A DNA stretch of 64,000 nucleotides from an uncultured Prevotella sp. (GCA_905236755.1 CAJOCR010000004.1:62001-126000), one strand, 5' to 3'. Counted from the stretch's first letter, positions 27,640-38,070 are shown. The notes: a model not told the origin generated them from the sequence alone. Numbers and translations are program-made.

Positions 27640-30174
27640 TCAGTGTGTAATTATACTCTTTAGCGCTTCTCCAAAGATAATATATTGTGTGTTGCCAGCG
27701 ATAGTTCCCTCGTTTTGTCCCCAGAGGAAAGGCCAGTCATCAAAATTCTCGAAATGGTCTGGCTTACGGAAAAGCAAACCAGGTGCAACGTTTCCAGGAA
27801 TAGCTGCGAAATCAGCTCTGTTGTTGCCGTAGAATACTTGCTTTGGACGGGCAGCTCCTAATGTTGCAACAAAAGAATAGTTGTGGTAAGGATGACAGCC
27901 ATAGAGCCAGTTGGCAGCACGAAAAACTTCGTCCTTATTTATTATGTCAGGGAAATAGATATGGGCAAAGCATACTGTTGTGCCAAAACTCAAGACCTGA
28001 TTACTGCCAGCCCAGTTGCCAAGTCCAATAGGTACTCCGTATGGGTTATCATTATCGAAGTCTTTGATGTATTGAGCAAATTTCTCTACGTAAGGACGAA
28101 GTTTCTTTTTATATGCTTCATCCATATATGGAATAGCGTCAAGAGCTGTTTGTATGTTCCATTCCAGATTAAGTTTCAGCTCGTTCCATATCTCTTTCTT
28201 GAAGCTGTCGAGATATTTCTTTTCGTGTGTTGCAGCATAAAGTTGTAAGTAGCCTGCCGACAAACCGTAATACATGCGGTAGTTATTTGTTGAAGAAACA
28301 TCCTTCTTGGTTTTACTCATTTGTTCGATGAGTGTTGATGCTTCTTGCATAAGACGCTTTGATTGTGTTAACGCTCTTGTAGCAAGACTGTCGTTAAAGC
28401 CTTTTAATACGTTGTTTGCTGCAGCAAATGTGGTAGCTGCCTGTAAATCAAGCATAGGATTTCTTGTTGTGAAAGCCCACATATCATCGGGTGTTCCGCT
28501 ACTTTTTCCATCAGCTGAAACTTCGAACGGCTTTAATGTTGGATCATAATGCAGTCCATCAGTTATGGATGCTGCATCACCTAAATGATGATAGTTCCAT
28601 AGAACAGAGTTTGAAAGGGTAGTGGCCATGTGGCCTATCTGTTCAGCCTGAGCCACAAGGTTGAGAGTTCCATGTTCTATGTATTGCAGAATGTCGGGTG
28701 TGCCATCAGGACGATGAAGTTCAACATATCTTTGTTTCTCGCTGACGAAGGTTTCATCTCGTTGAGGCTTAAAGAGGTTCCATGCTCTAATGAAGTTCTG
28801 CACAACACTTATGTTTGAACCAGTTTCTATGTCAAAGTCGCCAGCATCAAAATAGCCACCAACATTTAATCCAGGAATAAGTTCAAGCGGTTTGTATTTC
28901 GTGTCTATTTCCTTTTGGTAATGCATGTCAAAATGGTCGCTTGGAGGTGCTTGTAGATAACCCTCTTTAAATGGTTCTCCGTGCCACACTCTATAGCCTT
29001 CTTTTACATACATGTGGTCCATGTGTATAGGCACCCATACATCGGTTGTTGCATCGGTTATCTTGTTATACACATTCTCGTCTATGATGAAATTGTTTGT
29101 TTTCGTAGTATCATATTGTATATAGTATATTCCTGGGGTGGTTACTTCTGAAAAGTCAAATTTAGCATAGTTATATTTGTAGTATGTTCCCCAGTTCTGT
29201 ATCTTTCCCTCGTATGCTTTACTAATAGTTCCGTCGTTATTTATTCGCATAAGCGAAGCCGTCTCTTTTATCTTGGCATTCTTGTCTAACTCAATAACGC
29301 TGACCTTCTTTTGAGTAGGTGTGTAGCCCACTTGTGAAAAACCAATATTAGGTTTGCGAATCCAGTTAGGCATAGCGTGAGGCTCAACTATCCAGCTAAC
29401 CACTTTTCCTGTTTTGTTGGCAGGAAGCACACTACGCAATACATACCAGCCATTCTGAGCTAATATTCTTCCATCAAAGAGTTGTAATTCTGCATCGTTG
29501 CTCGTTATATTAACCATGCGTTCTGCATCATCAATAGCCATTGATATGTTATGTCCTTTCTCAAGCGGTAGAGGGTCAACAAACTGTTGTGTGCCTCTAT
29601 CGTTATATGTTTTAAACCCTTTGAACTGCATAGGCTTCTCTTTCTCAGGAAGGGCAACAGTAGCGCTTGCTGCATAGCGTGGAAAACGGTTTATTCTTCC
29701 ATCCATGCAGAATGTTTTCAGCCAATAACGTGATGGTAGGAATTCAAGATTAAGTCCTGCTTTGCCTGCAAGTTTCTCAGGCACAGGTTTGTCAAGCCAT
29801 ACTGCTATTTCTACCGCTTTTCCTTTGCCAGTAACAGTAATCTTGCTATTGAAGTCATAGTTGTCGTATCGCAATTCAACCTCAATACTCTGTTTTTCTT
29901 TGTCAACCTTTCGGTTAACCATCTTTGGTACAAGATCCCATTGCTCAGGTGTGTTGTTCAGTCGGATAGCTCCTCCTTGAATGGCACGCACTCCATGTTG
30001 GATGATTTCAATTCCCGAGTTTTTCTCGTCGTTGAAAGCTCCATCAAAATTGTTACTAAACACCATTACGTTGACGCCTTGCCGTTCAAAGTAATCTTTG
30101 TCATTCAGTAGTAGATTTTGTGCATTTACAGACATAGTTCCGAATAGTCCCAGCACGATCAAAAGTGTTTTCAT
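27640..30174 (-). CDS. Glycoside hydrolase family 9 (cellulase-like), secreted
   Basis: Signal peptide MKTLLIVLGLFGTMSVNAQN; Ig-like domain; GGYFDAGDFDIETGSN; WLYGCHPYHNYSFVATLG; WGQNEGTIAGNTQYI. Confidence 0.9.
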   Translation of the reverse strand: MKTLLIVLGLFGTMSVNAQNLLLNDKDYFERQGVNVMVFSNNFDGAFNDEKNSGIEIIQHGVRAIQGGAIRLNNTPEQWDLVPKMVNRKVDKEKQSIEVELRYDNYDFNSKITVTGKGKAVEIAVWLDKPVPEKLAGKAGLNLEFLPSRYWLKTFCMDGRINRFPRYAASATVALPEKEKPMQFKGFKTYNDRGTQQFVDPLPLEKGHNISMAIDDAERMVNITSNDAELQLFDGRILAQNGWYVLRSVLPANKTGKVVSWIVEPHAMPNWIRKPNIGFSQVGYTPTQKKVSVIELDKNAKIKETASLMRINNDGTISKAYEGKIQNWGTYYKYNYAKFDFSEVTTPGIYYIQYDTTKTNNFIIDENVYNKITDATTDVWVPIHMDHMYVKEGYRVWHGEPFKEGYLQAPPSDHFDMHYQKEIDTKYKPLELIPGLNVGGYFDAGDFDIETGSNISVVQNFIRAWNLFKPQRDETFVSEKQRYVELHRPDGTPDILQYIEHGTLNLVAQAEQIGHMATTLSNSVLWNYHHLGDAASITDGLHYDPTLKPFEVSADGKSSGTPDDMWAFTTRNPMLDLQAATTFAAANNVLKGFNDSLATRALTQSKRLMQEASTLIEQMSKTKKDVSSTNNYRMYYGLSAGYLQLYAATHEKKYLDSFKKEIWNELKLNLEWNIQTALDAIPYMDEAYKKKLRPYVEKFAQYIKDFDNDNPYGVPIGLGNWAGSNQVLSFGTTVCFAHIYFPDIINKDEVFRAANWLYGCHPYHNYSFVATLGAARPKQVFYGNNRADFAAIPGNVAPGLLFRKPDHFENFDDWPFLWGQNEGTIAGNTQYIIFGEALKSIITH

Positions 30175-30312
30175 ATAGAATCAATTTGGTTATAATTCGC
30201 TTTTCCTTTTGATGCAATATCAGGCAGTTAAGTATAATCCCACTTCATTTTTTTAGTATTAATTAACTGAAAAGGTAGAGTATATGATAGAAAAAAAGGA
30301 TGAAAAAGTATT

Positions 30313-30375
30313 TGCAACCAAGTTGCATTCTATTCTTCATATCTTTGCAGCAGAAACAAATGAGACAAAGATATG
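30313..30375 (+). promoter_or_regulatory. Promoter/operator region of metal ATPase: TGCAACcaaGTTGCA palindrome and CATATCTTTG-N18-CAAAGATATG inverted repeat
   Basis: 15-bp palindrome 30313-30327; 10-bp perfect arms 30338-30347 (contains -7 TATCTTTG) and 30366-30375 (contains start ATG). Confidence 0.6.
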
Positions 30376-32250
30376 AAAAGGAAAGTTATTAGGATTATAG
30401 TTACAGCCTTGCTGTTGGTAGCGGCATGGGGAGTGAGTGAAGTATTGTCGTTGGCTGTGTGGCAGCAGCTATTGCTTTTCCTGTTACCTTATATTATTAT
30501 CAGTTATGATGTACTTTGCGAAGCGTGGGAAGGCATTATGGAACGTGATCCGTTTAATGAGGATTTCCTTATGTCGGTAGCTACTATTGGCGCTTTGCTC
30601 ATAGGTTTTATTCCTGGTGCAGAAACACAGTTTCCTGAGGCCGTATTCGTGATGTTGTTTTTCCAGATAGGCGAGGTCTTTGAAGATTATGCTGAGGACA
30701 AGAGTCGTGATTCTATTTCTGAAATGATGAATATTCGTCCTGATAAAGCTAATCTTGAGAAAGATGGAAAGATAGTTGTTGTTGACCCATCGGAAGTAGA
30801 GATTGGAAATATCATCATGGTAAAACCAGGTGAGATAGTTCCTCTTGATGGAGTGGTTATTAATGGAAAATCAAGTTTGAATACAGTTGCCTTAACAGGT
30901 GAGAGTATGCCTCGGGAGATACAAGAGGGTAGTGAGATTCTTTCAGGCTGCGTGAATCTCTCAGGCGTATTGAATGTACAAGTAAAAAAGTTGTTTGGTG
31001 AGTCAACAGCTTCAAAGATTATAAATCTTGTAGAGCAAGCAGGCGAACGTAAGTCAAAGAGCGAGAATTTCATCCGTAAGTTTGCTCATGTATATACACC
31101 AATTGTTGTGTTTGCAGCTATTGCTCTTGCTGTTATTCCATCTATTATAACAGGCGATGTAGCCTTGTGGGTGTATCGTGCTTTAACCTTCCTTGTAGTC
31201 AGTTGTCCTTGTGCACTTGTTATTTCTGTTCCTCTAACGTTCTTTGGTGGAATAGGTGGTGCAAGTCGTCATGGCATACTTATCAAGGGTTCAAACTATA
31301 TGGATACTCTTGCCAAGATTGGTACTATTGTCTTTGACAAGACAGGAACACTAACCAAGGGTGTTTTTGCTGTTGATGCTGTGCATCCTGAGAAATATGA
31401 CGAGAAGGAACTTCTTCATATTGCAGCTGTTGTAGAGCAATATTCTACTCACCCTATAGCTGTTGCCCTTCGTGCGGCTTCTTCTGTTGAGGCTGATAGT
31501 AAGATAGAAAAAGTGGAAGAGATTGCTGGTCATGGGATAAAGGCTTTAGTAGATGGAAAGACTGTTTGTGTGGGTAATGAAAAACTTATGAACAGCCTCG
31601 GCATTACCTTGAATGCTTGTGAAGAGTGCAAGCACCATGTAGGAACAGTTATCCATGTGGCTATTGATGGCATTTATGCAGGACATATTGTTATCTCTGA
31701 CCAGATAAAGGCTGATTCAAAAGAGGCTATAGCTGCTCTTAAGAAATTGGGTGTTGAAAAAACTGTTATGCTTACAGGCGATCAGCAAGCTGTTGCCGAC
31801 CATGTGGCTACAGAATTGCTGCTTGATGAATATTATGCTCAGCTGTTACCTGCCGACAAGGTAAGCAAGGTGGAGCAGATGTTGAGTGCAAAGTCTCACG
31901 ACAAGCATCTTGCCTTTGTCGGCGATGGAATTAACGATGCTCCTGTTCTTGCACGTGCTGATGTGGGAATAGCTATGGGAGCTTTGGGAAGTGATGCTGC
32001 AATAGAGGCTGCTGATATAGTTCTCATGGATGATAAACCATCAAAGATAGCTCAGGCCATACGTATTGCCCGTAAGACTATTCTTATAGCTAAAGAGAAT
32101 GTGCTTTTTGCTATTCTTGTGAAAGTGGCAATCTTGATTCTCACAGCAACAGGTGTGTTAGGCGGTCTGGCTATGGGAATAGCTGTCTTTGGTGATGTAG
32201 GTGTTATGGTGCTTTGTGTGCTTAATGCCACACGAGCGTTGAAATATTGA
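30373..32250 (+). CDS. P1B-type heavy-metal-translocating ATPase (Zn/Cd/Pb-like)
   Basis: SCPCALVISVPLTFFGGIGGASRHGILIKG; DKTGTLT; HPIAVAL; GDGINDAPVLA. Confidence 0.95.
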   Translation: MKRKVIRIIVTALLLVAAWGVSEVLSLAVWQQLLLFLLPYIIISYDVLCEAWEGIMERDPFNEDFLMSVATIGALLIGFIPGAETQFPEAVFVMLFFQIGEVFEDYAEDKSRDSISEMMNIRPDKANLEKDGKIVVVDPSEVEIGNIIMVKPGEIVPLDGVVINGKSSLNTVALTGESMPREIQEGSEILSGCVNLSGVLNVQVKKLFGESTASKIINLVEQAGERKSKSENFIRKFAHVYTPIVVFAAIALAVIPSIITGDVALWVYRALTFLVVSCPCALVISVPLTFFGGIGGASRHGILIKGSNYMDTLAKIGTIVFDKTGTLTKGVFAVDAVHPEKYDEKELLHIAAVVEQYSTHPIAVALRAASSVEADSKIEKVEEIAGHGIKALVDGKTVCVGNEKLMNSLGITLNACEECKHHVGTVIHVAIDGIYAGHIVISDQIKADSKEAIAALKKLGVEKTVMLTGDQQAVADHVATELLLDEYYAQLLPADKVSKVEQMLSAKSHDKHLAFVGDGINDAPVLARADVGIAMGALGSDAAIEAADIVLMDDKPSKIAQAIRIARKTILIAKENVLFAILVKVAILILTATGVLGGLAMGIAVFGDVGVMVLCVLNATRALKY

Positions 32251-32285
32251 AAAATGGAAATATTGAAAAATGGAAAAATTGAACC
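32241..32285. repeat. 16-bp tandem repeat overlapping the ATPase stop codon
   Basis: gaaatattgaaaaatg gaaatattgaaaaatg gaaaaattgaa. Confidence 0.75.
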
Positions 32286-32355
32286 GAAGCTCACTGGCTG
32301 AGCGTTTGCTGTCGACGAAGTCAGTGCAAACATTAAAGCGAAGGAAGTAAAGGTG

Positions 32356-32390
32356 AAAAAAAAGGTGCGTCATTTCTGATGCACCTTTTT
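32356..32390. terminator. Bidirectional terminator between metal ATPase and recA
   Basis: AAAAAAAAGGTGCgTCAtttcTGAtGCACCTTTTT. Confidence 0.85.
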
Positions 32391-32394
32391 AAGT

Positions 32395-33414
32395 TTATTC
32401 TTGGTTTTCGTTCAAATGTTGCTTTATGATACCTTCGAGTTCTTCGCATAATTCAGGATTATCACGAAGTAAGCTCTTAACAGCCTCGCGACCTTGACCT
32501 AACTTAGTGTCGTTATAGCTGAACCAGCTACCACTCTTCTTGAGAATGCCAAATTCAACACCAAGGTCAATAATCTCGCCAACCTTGCTGATACCCTCTC
32601 CAAACATAATTTCAAATTCTGCTTTGCGGAAAGGAGGAGCAACCTTGTTCTTAACAACCTTTACCTTTGTGAGGTTTCCTATAATCTCATCGCCATCTTT
32701 GATAGCGCTTGATTTACGAATGTCAAGACGTACAGAAGCATAGAATTTCAAAGCGTTACCACCTGTAGTTGTTTCTGGATTACCAAACATAACGCCAATC
32801 TTCTCACGCAACTGGTTGATGAAGATGCAGCAGGTGTTAGTCTTTGATATTGTAGATGTGAGCTTGCGTAAAGCCTGACTCATCAAACGAGCGTGCAAAC
32901 CAACAACGTTGTCGCCCATATCGCCTTCAATCTCTTTCTTTGGTGTTAAGGCTGCAACAGAGTCAACAATCAAAAGGTCGATAGCGCTTGAACGAATGAG
33001 TTCATCGGCAATCTGTAGTGCCTGCTCTCCATTATCAGGCTGTGACATAAACAGGTTGGCAACATCTACGCCTAATTTTTCTGCATAGAAACGGTCGAAG
33101 GCGTGCTCTGCATCAATAAATGCAGCAATACCACCTGCCTTCTGACATTCTGCAATAGCGTGAATAGCTAATGTTGTCTTACCTGACGACTCAGGGCCAT
33201 ATATTTCTATGATACGTCCTTTAGGAAAACCACCTACACCAAGGGCAGCGTCTAAGGCAATACTGCCAGTAGGGATAACGTCAACGTTTTCCACATGATT
33301 GTCGCCCATGCGCATGATAGAACCTTTACCAAAGTCCTTTTCTATTTTTGCCATTGCAGCTTGAAGGGCTTTTAATTTACCCTCTTTAGCTGACAGTTCT
33401 TCTTCTTTTGCCAT
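32395..33414 (-). CDS. recA: Recombinase A
   Basis: [59 protein letters not shown]. Confidence 0.99.
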   Translation of the reverse strand: MAKEEELSAKEGKLKALQAAMAKIEKDFGKGSIMRMGDNHVENVDVIPTGSIALDAALGVGGFPKGRIIEIYGPESSGKTTLAIHAIAECQKAGGIAAFIDAEHAFDRFYAEKLGVDVANLFMSQPDNGEQALQIADELIRSSAIDLLIVDSVAALTPKKEIEGDMGDNVVGLHARLMSQALRKLTSTISKTNTCCIFINQLREKIGVMFGNPETTTGGNALKFYASVRLDIRKSSAIKDGDEIIGNLTKVKVVKNKVAPPFRKAEFEIMFGEGISKVGEIIDLGVEFGILKKSGSWFSYNDTKLGQGREAVKSLLRDNPELCEELEGIIKQHLNENQE

Positions 33415-33440
33415 AATATAAAATGTGCTTTATTATGATA

Positions 33441-34679
33441 TTATAACTCCAAGTCTTTGTCAAACTCCTCGTGCCAAGGCAAACCTTGCTCGTTGAGTAC
33501 CTGCAAGAATGGATCTGGATCGAAATCTTCTACATTCCATACACCTGGTTTCTTCCAGATTCCTTTGAGGAACATCATTGCTCCAGCCATAGCTGGTACA
33601 CCTGTGGTGTAGCTTACACCCTGCATACCTGTTTCGTTATAAGCATCCTGGTGCTTGCAGTTGTTCCAGATGTAGTAAGTGTGCTCTTTTCCATCCTTGA
33701 TACCACGAATACGACAGCCAATACTTGTTTCGCCATCGTAGTTTGAGCCAAGGTCTTGTGGGTTAGGAAGCACAGCCTTGAGGAACTGCAAAGGAACGAT
33801 ATTCACCTTTACTGTCTTTGTAGGATCATCAGCCAATGGAGCCTCGTATTCAATCTCGTCAATACGGCTCATGCCAAGGTTCTGAATGCAGTCAAGGTAT
33901 GTGAGATACTGCTGACCGAAAGTCATCCAGAAACGTCCACGCTTGATGGTAGGATAGTTCTTGACAAGGCTCTCCAATTCCTCGTGGTGCATAAGATAAC
34001 TCTCACGACCGCCGATATTTGGATATGTCAGCTCTTTGTGAATCTCCAATGGTTCTGTCTCTACCCATTTGCCATCTTCCCAATAGAGTCCCTTCTGGGT
34101 AATCTCTCGGATATTGATTTCTGGGTTGAAGTTTGTTGCAAAGGCATGATGGTGATTACCAGCGTTGCAGTCAACGATGTCAAGATAGTGAATCTCGTCA
34201 AAGTGATGCTTTGCTGCATAAGCTGTATAAGCCTGTGAAACGCCAGGGTCGAAACCACATCCAAGGATAGCTGTCAGTCCAGCCTTCTCAAATTTATCTT
34301 TGTATGCCCATTGCCATGAGTATTCAAAGTGTGCCTCATCCTTAGGTTCGTAGTTAGCTGTGTCCATGTAGTTGCAGCCACATGCCAAGCATGCGTCCAT
34401 GATGGTGAGGTCTTGGTAAGGCAGAGCCAGATTGATGACCAGTTCAGGCTTGTAGCTGTTGAAGAGTTCTTTCAACTGGTCAACATCATCGGCATCAACC
34501 TCTGCTGTTTTGATGTCCATATTATACCCCTTGTCGTGAATGCTCTTAACAAGGCGATCGCATTTCTCAACGTGATGACTTGCGATCATAAACTCGGTGA
34601 AGACGTCCTGATTCTGGACAATCTTGAATGCGCAAACGGTAGCCACGCCACCGGCGCCAATCATTAAAACTCTGCTCAT
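33441..34679 (-). CDS. Saccharopine dehydrogenase family; carboxy(nor)spermidine dehydrogenase/synthase (CASDH)
   Basis: MSRVLMIGAGGVATVCAFKIVQN; ACGCNYMDTANYEP; ILGCGFDPGVSQAYTAYA. Confidence 0.9.
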   Translation of the reverse strand: MSRVLMIGAGGVATVCAFKIVQNQDVFTEFMIASHHVEKCDRLVKSIHDKGYNMDIKTAEVDADDVDQLKELFNSYKPELVINLALPYQDLTIMDACLACGCNYMDTANYEPKDEAHFEYSWQWAYKDKFEKAGLTAILGCGFDPGVSQAYTAYAAKHHFDEIHYLDIVDCNAGNHHHAFATNFNPEINIREITQKGLYWEDGKWVETEPLEIHKELTYPNIGGRESYLMHHEELESLVKNYPTIKRGRFWMTFGQQYLTYLDCIQNLGMSRIDEIEYEAPLADDPTKTVKVNIVPLQFLKAVLPNPQDLGSNYDGETSIGCRIRGIKDGKEHTYYIWNNCKHQDAYNETGMQGVSYTTGVPAMAGAMMFLKGIWKKPGVWNVEDFDPDPFLQVLNEQGLPWHEEFDKDLEL

Positions 34680-34682
34680 ATA

Positions 34683-35291
34683 TTATTTCAGTTCATCGGC
34701 TCTGATGCCTAATGCATTCATCAGGCTAAAGCCAAGTATTTCTTGTTTGAAGTTTCCACCTTGCATAGGCTGCATGGCAAAAACGGTTATTCTTTGTTTC
34801 TCGTCGTCAGCATTTCTTAATGCAGCACGAACTCTATTATAGCTTTCGCCTTCTTCTCCGTTAGGGATAACCATTATGCGTTTCACTTCGTCATGCTGTG
34901 TGAGCATAAGTAGAAGGTCGTCCATAACATCGTCTTTCTGCGAAATCTCTTCGCCTGTAGCAATACAGTTGATAATAAATTCTCCAAGCTTGTCGTCTTT
35001 GAAAGCCTGTCCGTTGAGTTCATTGTCGTATTTCGCAGGAATGAAGTTCTGCAATTCGATATTCTGTCCTTCGTGAAGCAACACTACCTGTGTTTCGTGA
35101 TTTCCTTCACGCATACGTCCGTCCAAGGCTATGTTTACAATCCATTTACTTAGGTCGGCTTTGGGAATTCGTCTTCCCAGCATGCGTTCAAACTGAATAC
35201 TGAGTTGGAAAGCTACATAATCAATGTAGTCGCCATCTGCAATAATGACGTTTTCGCTCCAATGTATTTTATTCGCTTCCTGTTGATTCAT
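34683..35291 (-). CDS. Conserved-looking hypothetical protein, 202 aa
   Basis: Uninterrupted ORF co-directional with CASDH, 3-nt gap; no recognised motif. Confidence 0.75.
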   Translation of the reverse strand: MNQQEANKIHWSENVIIADGDYIDYVAFQLSIQFERMLGRRIPKADLSKWIVNIALDGRMREGNHETQVVLLHEGQNIELQNFIPAKYDNELNGQAFKDDKLGEFIINCIATGEEISQKDDVMDDLLLMLTQHDEVKRIMVIPNGEEGESYNRVRAALRNADDEKQRITVFAMQPMQGGNFKQEILGFSLMNALGIRADELK

Positions 35292-35328
35292 ACTGCAAAT
35301 ATAGATAAAAATATTTATCTGTGCAAGT

Positions 35329-36723
35329 TTACATAGCAGTTGCGAATATAAATGTGCGAATAGCCCAATAGCTTAAAATACCTGCTACATAGCCCACGAA
35401 AGCTATCCATGTTATTCGTTTCATGTACCAGCCGAAGGTAATCTTTTCCAATCCCATGACAACGACACCTGCTGCACTGCCGATGATGAGCATAGAACCG
35501 CCTACACCAGCACAATATGCAAGAAGCTGCCAGAAAATGCCATCGACAGCCATATCGCCAACAGCCTGTACAGGATACATACCCATACAACCAGCTACCA
35601 ATGGCACATTATCAACTATGCTTGAGAGTACTCCGATAATACCTGTTACCATATAGTGATTGCCGTTGAATGTGGTGTTGAGTCCTTGTCCCAGAGCTGT
35701 AAGAGCGCCAATTTCCTCAAGGCAGGCTACAGCCATAAGGATGCCGAGGAAGAAAAGAATGGTGCTCATGTCTATGCGGCTCAGCAAGTTGCTCACACGC
35801 TTGCGGAAGGTGTGTCCCTTGCTTGTGTGCTTATGCATCTGACGATAGAAAACTTCTGTAACAATCCACAATGTGCCCAGTACAAGCAGGATGCCTGTGA
35901 ATGGAGGCAGGTGAGTGATGCTCTTGAATACAGGAACGAGAATCAAACCGCCAACGCCTACGCAGAAGATAATCTTGCGTTTGGTGCTGTCAAACTCCAG
36001 CAGTTCGGTGTCGGCATCACTTTCCAGTACATTGTTGCTCTGCTCGTCTTCGTTGAGTTCGCCTTTCAGATAAGTGCTTAAGATAGCGGCAGGGATAACC
36101 ATAGAAACAACCGATGGAATTAATATCTCAGAGATAACGCCAACAGCAGTTATCAGTCCCTTGTTCCAAAGCATGATGGTGGTAACATCGCCAATAGGTG
36201 AGAAGGCACCTCCCGAGTTGGCTGATATTATCACAAGTGAGGCGTATATGATTCTGTCTTCGTGATTCTTAACGAGTTTGCGAAGAATCATAATCATCAC
36301 AATACTTGTGGTAAGATTATCAAGGATTGCTGATAGGATGAAGGTCATAACGGCAATCTTCCAAAGCAGCGAACGCTTGCTTTTTGTCTTCATGACTTTT
36401 CTTACCCAGTCGAAACCTCCGTTTTGGTCAACGATTTCAACAATGGTCATAGCTCCCATGAGGAAGAATAGTGTTGTTGATGTGCTTCCCAGGTGGTGCT
36501 CAATAAGTCCGTTTACAAAGTTTGCTATGCCGTCGGTCCCTCCTGTAAAGTCAGGGTGCATGAGTTGAATAAACGGAGCTGGATCAATCATGTACAGAGT
36601 CCAGCAAACTACGAACATAAACAGAGCAATGGCTGCTTTGTTGATTTTTGTAATGCTTTCTAAGGCAATGAAGAGATAGCCAAGAATGAAAGCGCTAATG
36701 ATAGTGATTGTAAGTAATGACAT
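35329..36723 (-). CDS. nhaD: NhaD-type Na+/H+ antiporter
   Basis: SAILDNLTTSIVMIMILRKLV; SANSGGAFSPIGDVTTIMLWNKG; multi-TM. Confidence 0.92.
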   Translation of the reverse strand: MSLLTITIISAFILGYLFIALESITKINKAAIALFMFVVCWTLYMIDPAPFIQLMHPDFTGGTDGIANFVNGLIEHHLGSTSTTLFFLMGAMTIVEIVDQNGGFDWVRKVMKTKSKRSLLWKIAVMTFILSAILDNLTTSIVMIMILRKLVKNHEDRIIYASLVIISANSGGAFSPIGDVTTIMLWNKGLITAVGVISEILIPSVVSMVIPAAILSTYLKGELNEDEQSNNVLESDADTELLEFDSTKRKIIFCVGVGGLILVPVFKSITHLPPFTGILLVLGTLWIVTEVFYRQMHKHTSKGHTFRKRVSNLLSRIDMSTILFFLGILMAVACLEEIGALTALGQGLNTTFNGNHYMVTGIIGVLSSIVDNVPLVAGCMGMYPVQAVGDMAVDGIFWQLLAYCAGVGGSMLIIGSAAGVVVMGLEKITFGWYMKRITWIAFVGYVAGILSYWAIRTFIFATAM

Positions 36724-36892
36724 TTGTCTTTTTCTTTGTTTTTAGATTTCTTTCCTGCAAAGATAATAGTTTTGTTCTAAACAAGAAAACTTAAGGTCTT
36801 AAAATGTGGGAATATAAAAAATGAAGGCACAAATTCATTGAATTTGCACCTCCGAATCTCTCTCGTTTATTTTTGAATTATAATTCCACATT

Positions 36893-37840
36893 CTAAAGTG
36901 GGTATTCTTCGAATGCGTAAAGCACGGTAGATAGATACCTTTCGCCAGTGTCAGGCAGTAATGCAACTATGTTCTTGTTTTCGTTTCCTGGACGCTTGGC
37001 AATCTCGGTAGCGGCAAAGGCTGCTGCTCCAGAAGAGATGCCTACGAGGATGCCGTCAAGTTGAGCTATTTCTCTACCTGCACGAATGGCATCGTCGTTC
37101 TCTATATCGAGCACCTCGTCAATATATTTTGGACTGTAAGTATCTGGAATAAAGCCTGCGCCAATACCCTGAATCTTGTGAGGCCCGCTCTTGCCGCCAT
37201 TAAGTACAGGCGAGGTGGCTGGCTCTACAGCTATTACCTGGATATTAGGGTTCTGTTCTTTAAGGAATTTTGCAATACCTGATATTGTGCCACCTGTGCC
37301 CACGCCAGCAACAATAATGTCGATCTTGCCGTCTGTGTCGCGCCAAATCTCAGGCCCAGTAGTGTCGTAGTGCTTCTGTGGGTTGGCAGCATTGACAAAC
37401 TGTCCAAGAATGATAGAGCCAGGAATGCTGTCGCGAAGTTCCTCTGCTGCCTTTATTGCTCCAGGCATACCGTCTTTGCCACTTGTGAGTCGCACCTCAG
37501 CACCGTATGCCTTTACAAGATTTCTGCGCTCCACACTCATGGTCTCAGGCATGGTAAGTATAAGGTGGTAGCCCTTTACAGCAGACACCAATGCAAGTCC
37601 AACGCCTGTGTTACCACTTGTTGGTTCAATTATAGTTGCTCCTGGTTTCAGCAGACCTTTCTTCTCGGCATCTTCAATCATAGCCAAGGCTATACGGTCT
37701 TTTACGCTACCTCCTGGATTAAAGAATTCCACTTTAGCCACAACAGGCTTTTTCAATCCTCTCTTTTCTGAATATTTACTCAACTCAACTAATGGAGTGT
37801 TACCTATTAAATCGGTAATCTGCTTGAAAATTTTTGCCAT
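36893..37840 (-). CDS. cysK: Cysteine synthase A
   Basis: VELSKYSEKRG...KVEFFNPGGSVKDRIALAMI; EPTSGNTGVGLA; GVGTGGTISGIAKFLK. Confidence 0.97.
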   Translation of the reverse strand: MAKIFKQITDLIGNTPLVELSKYSEKRGLKKPVVAKVEFFNPGGSVKDRIALAMIEDAEKKGLLKPGATIIEPTSGNTGVGLALVSAVKGYHLILTMPETMSVERRNLVKAYGAEVRLTSGKDGMPGAIKAAEELRDSIPGSIILGQFVNAANPQKHYDTTGPEIWRDTDGKIDIIVAGVGTGGTISGIAKFLKEQNPNIQVIAVEPATSPVLNGGKSGPHKIQGIGAGFIPDTYSPKYIDEVLDIENDDAIRAGREIAQLDGILVGISSGAAAFAATEIAKRPGNENKNIVALLPDTGERYLSTVLYAFEEYPL

Positions 37841-37887
37841 AGTGATATAATTATGTTTTATTTATTGTTTGTTGAATTACACATTTG

Positions 37888-37931
37888 CAAAGGTACGGCA
37901 AAAATCTTGAATGGGCAATCCCATATATGGG
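37888..37931 (-). promoter_or_regulatory. cysK promoter (-7 TACCTTTG) with upstream CCCATATATGGG palindrome
   Basis: CAAAGGTA 37888-37895; perfect 12-bp palindrome 37920-37931, 24 bp upstream of the box. Confidence 0.5.
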
Positions 37932-37988
37932 GCATTTTGCATACCATATTTGTGGTAGAAGAGGCGCACAGCTGAACGCTGTGCTATT

Positions 37989-38016
37989 GAATATTGAATA
38001 ATGAATATTGAATAAT
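37989..38016. repeat. 14-bp tandem repeat gaatattgaataat x2
   Basis: gaatattgaataat|gaatattgaataat. Confidence 0.8.
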
Positions 38017-38070
38017 GGGGTGGAAAGGTAAAAAAAAGCTGGGAAAGTGATACAACGTATCAAACTTTTA

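Noticed and set aside
7164-30174. Polysaccharide utilisation locus linking SusC/SusD and GH9
   Set aside because: They are on opposite strands, separated by unrelated core operons and terminators.
35315-35590. 91-aa minus-strand ORF overlapping nhaD in another frame
   Set aside because: Out-of-frame overlap with NhaD C-terminus; no independent support.
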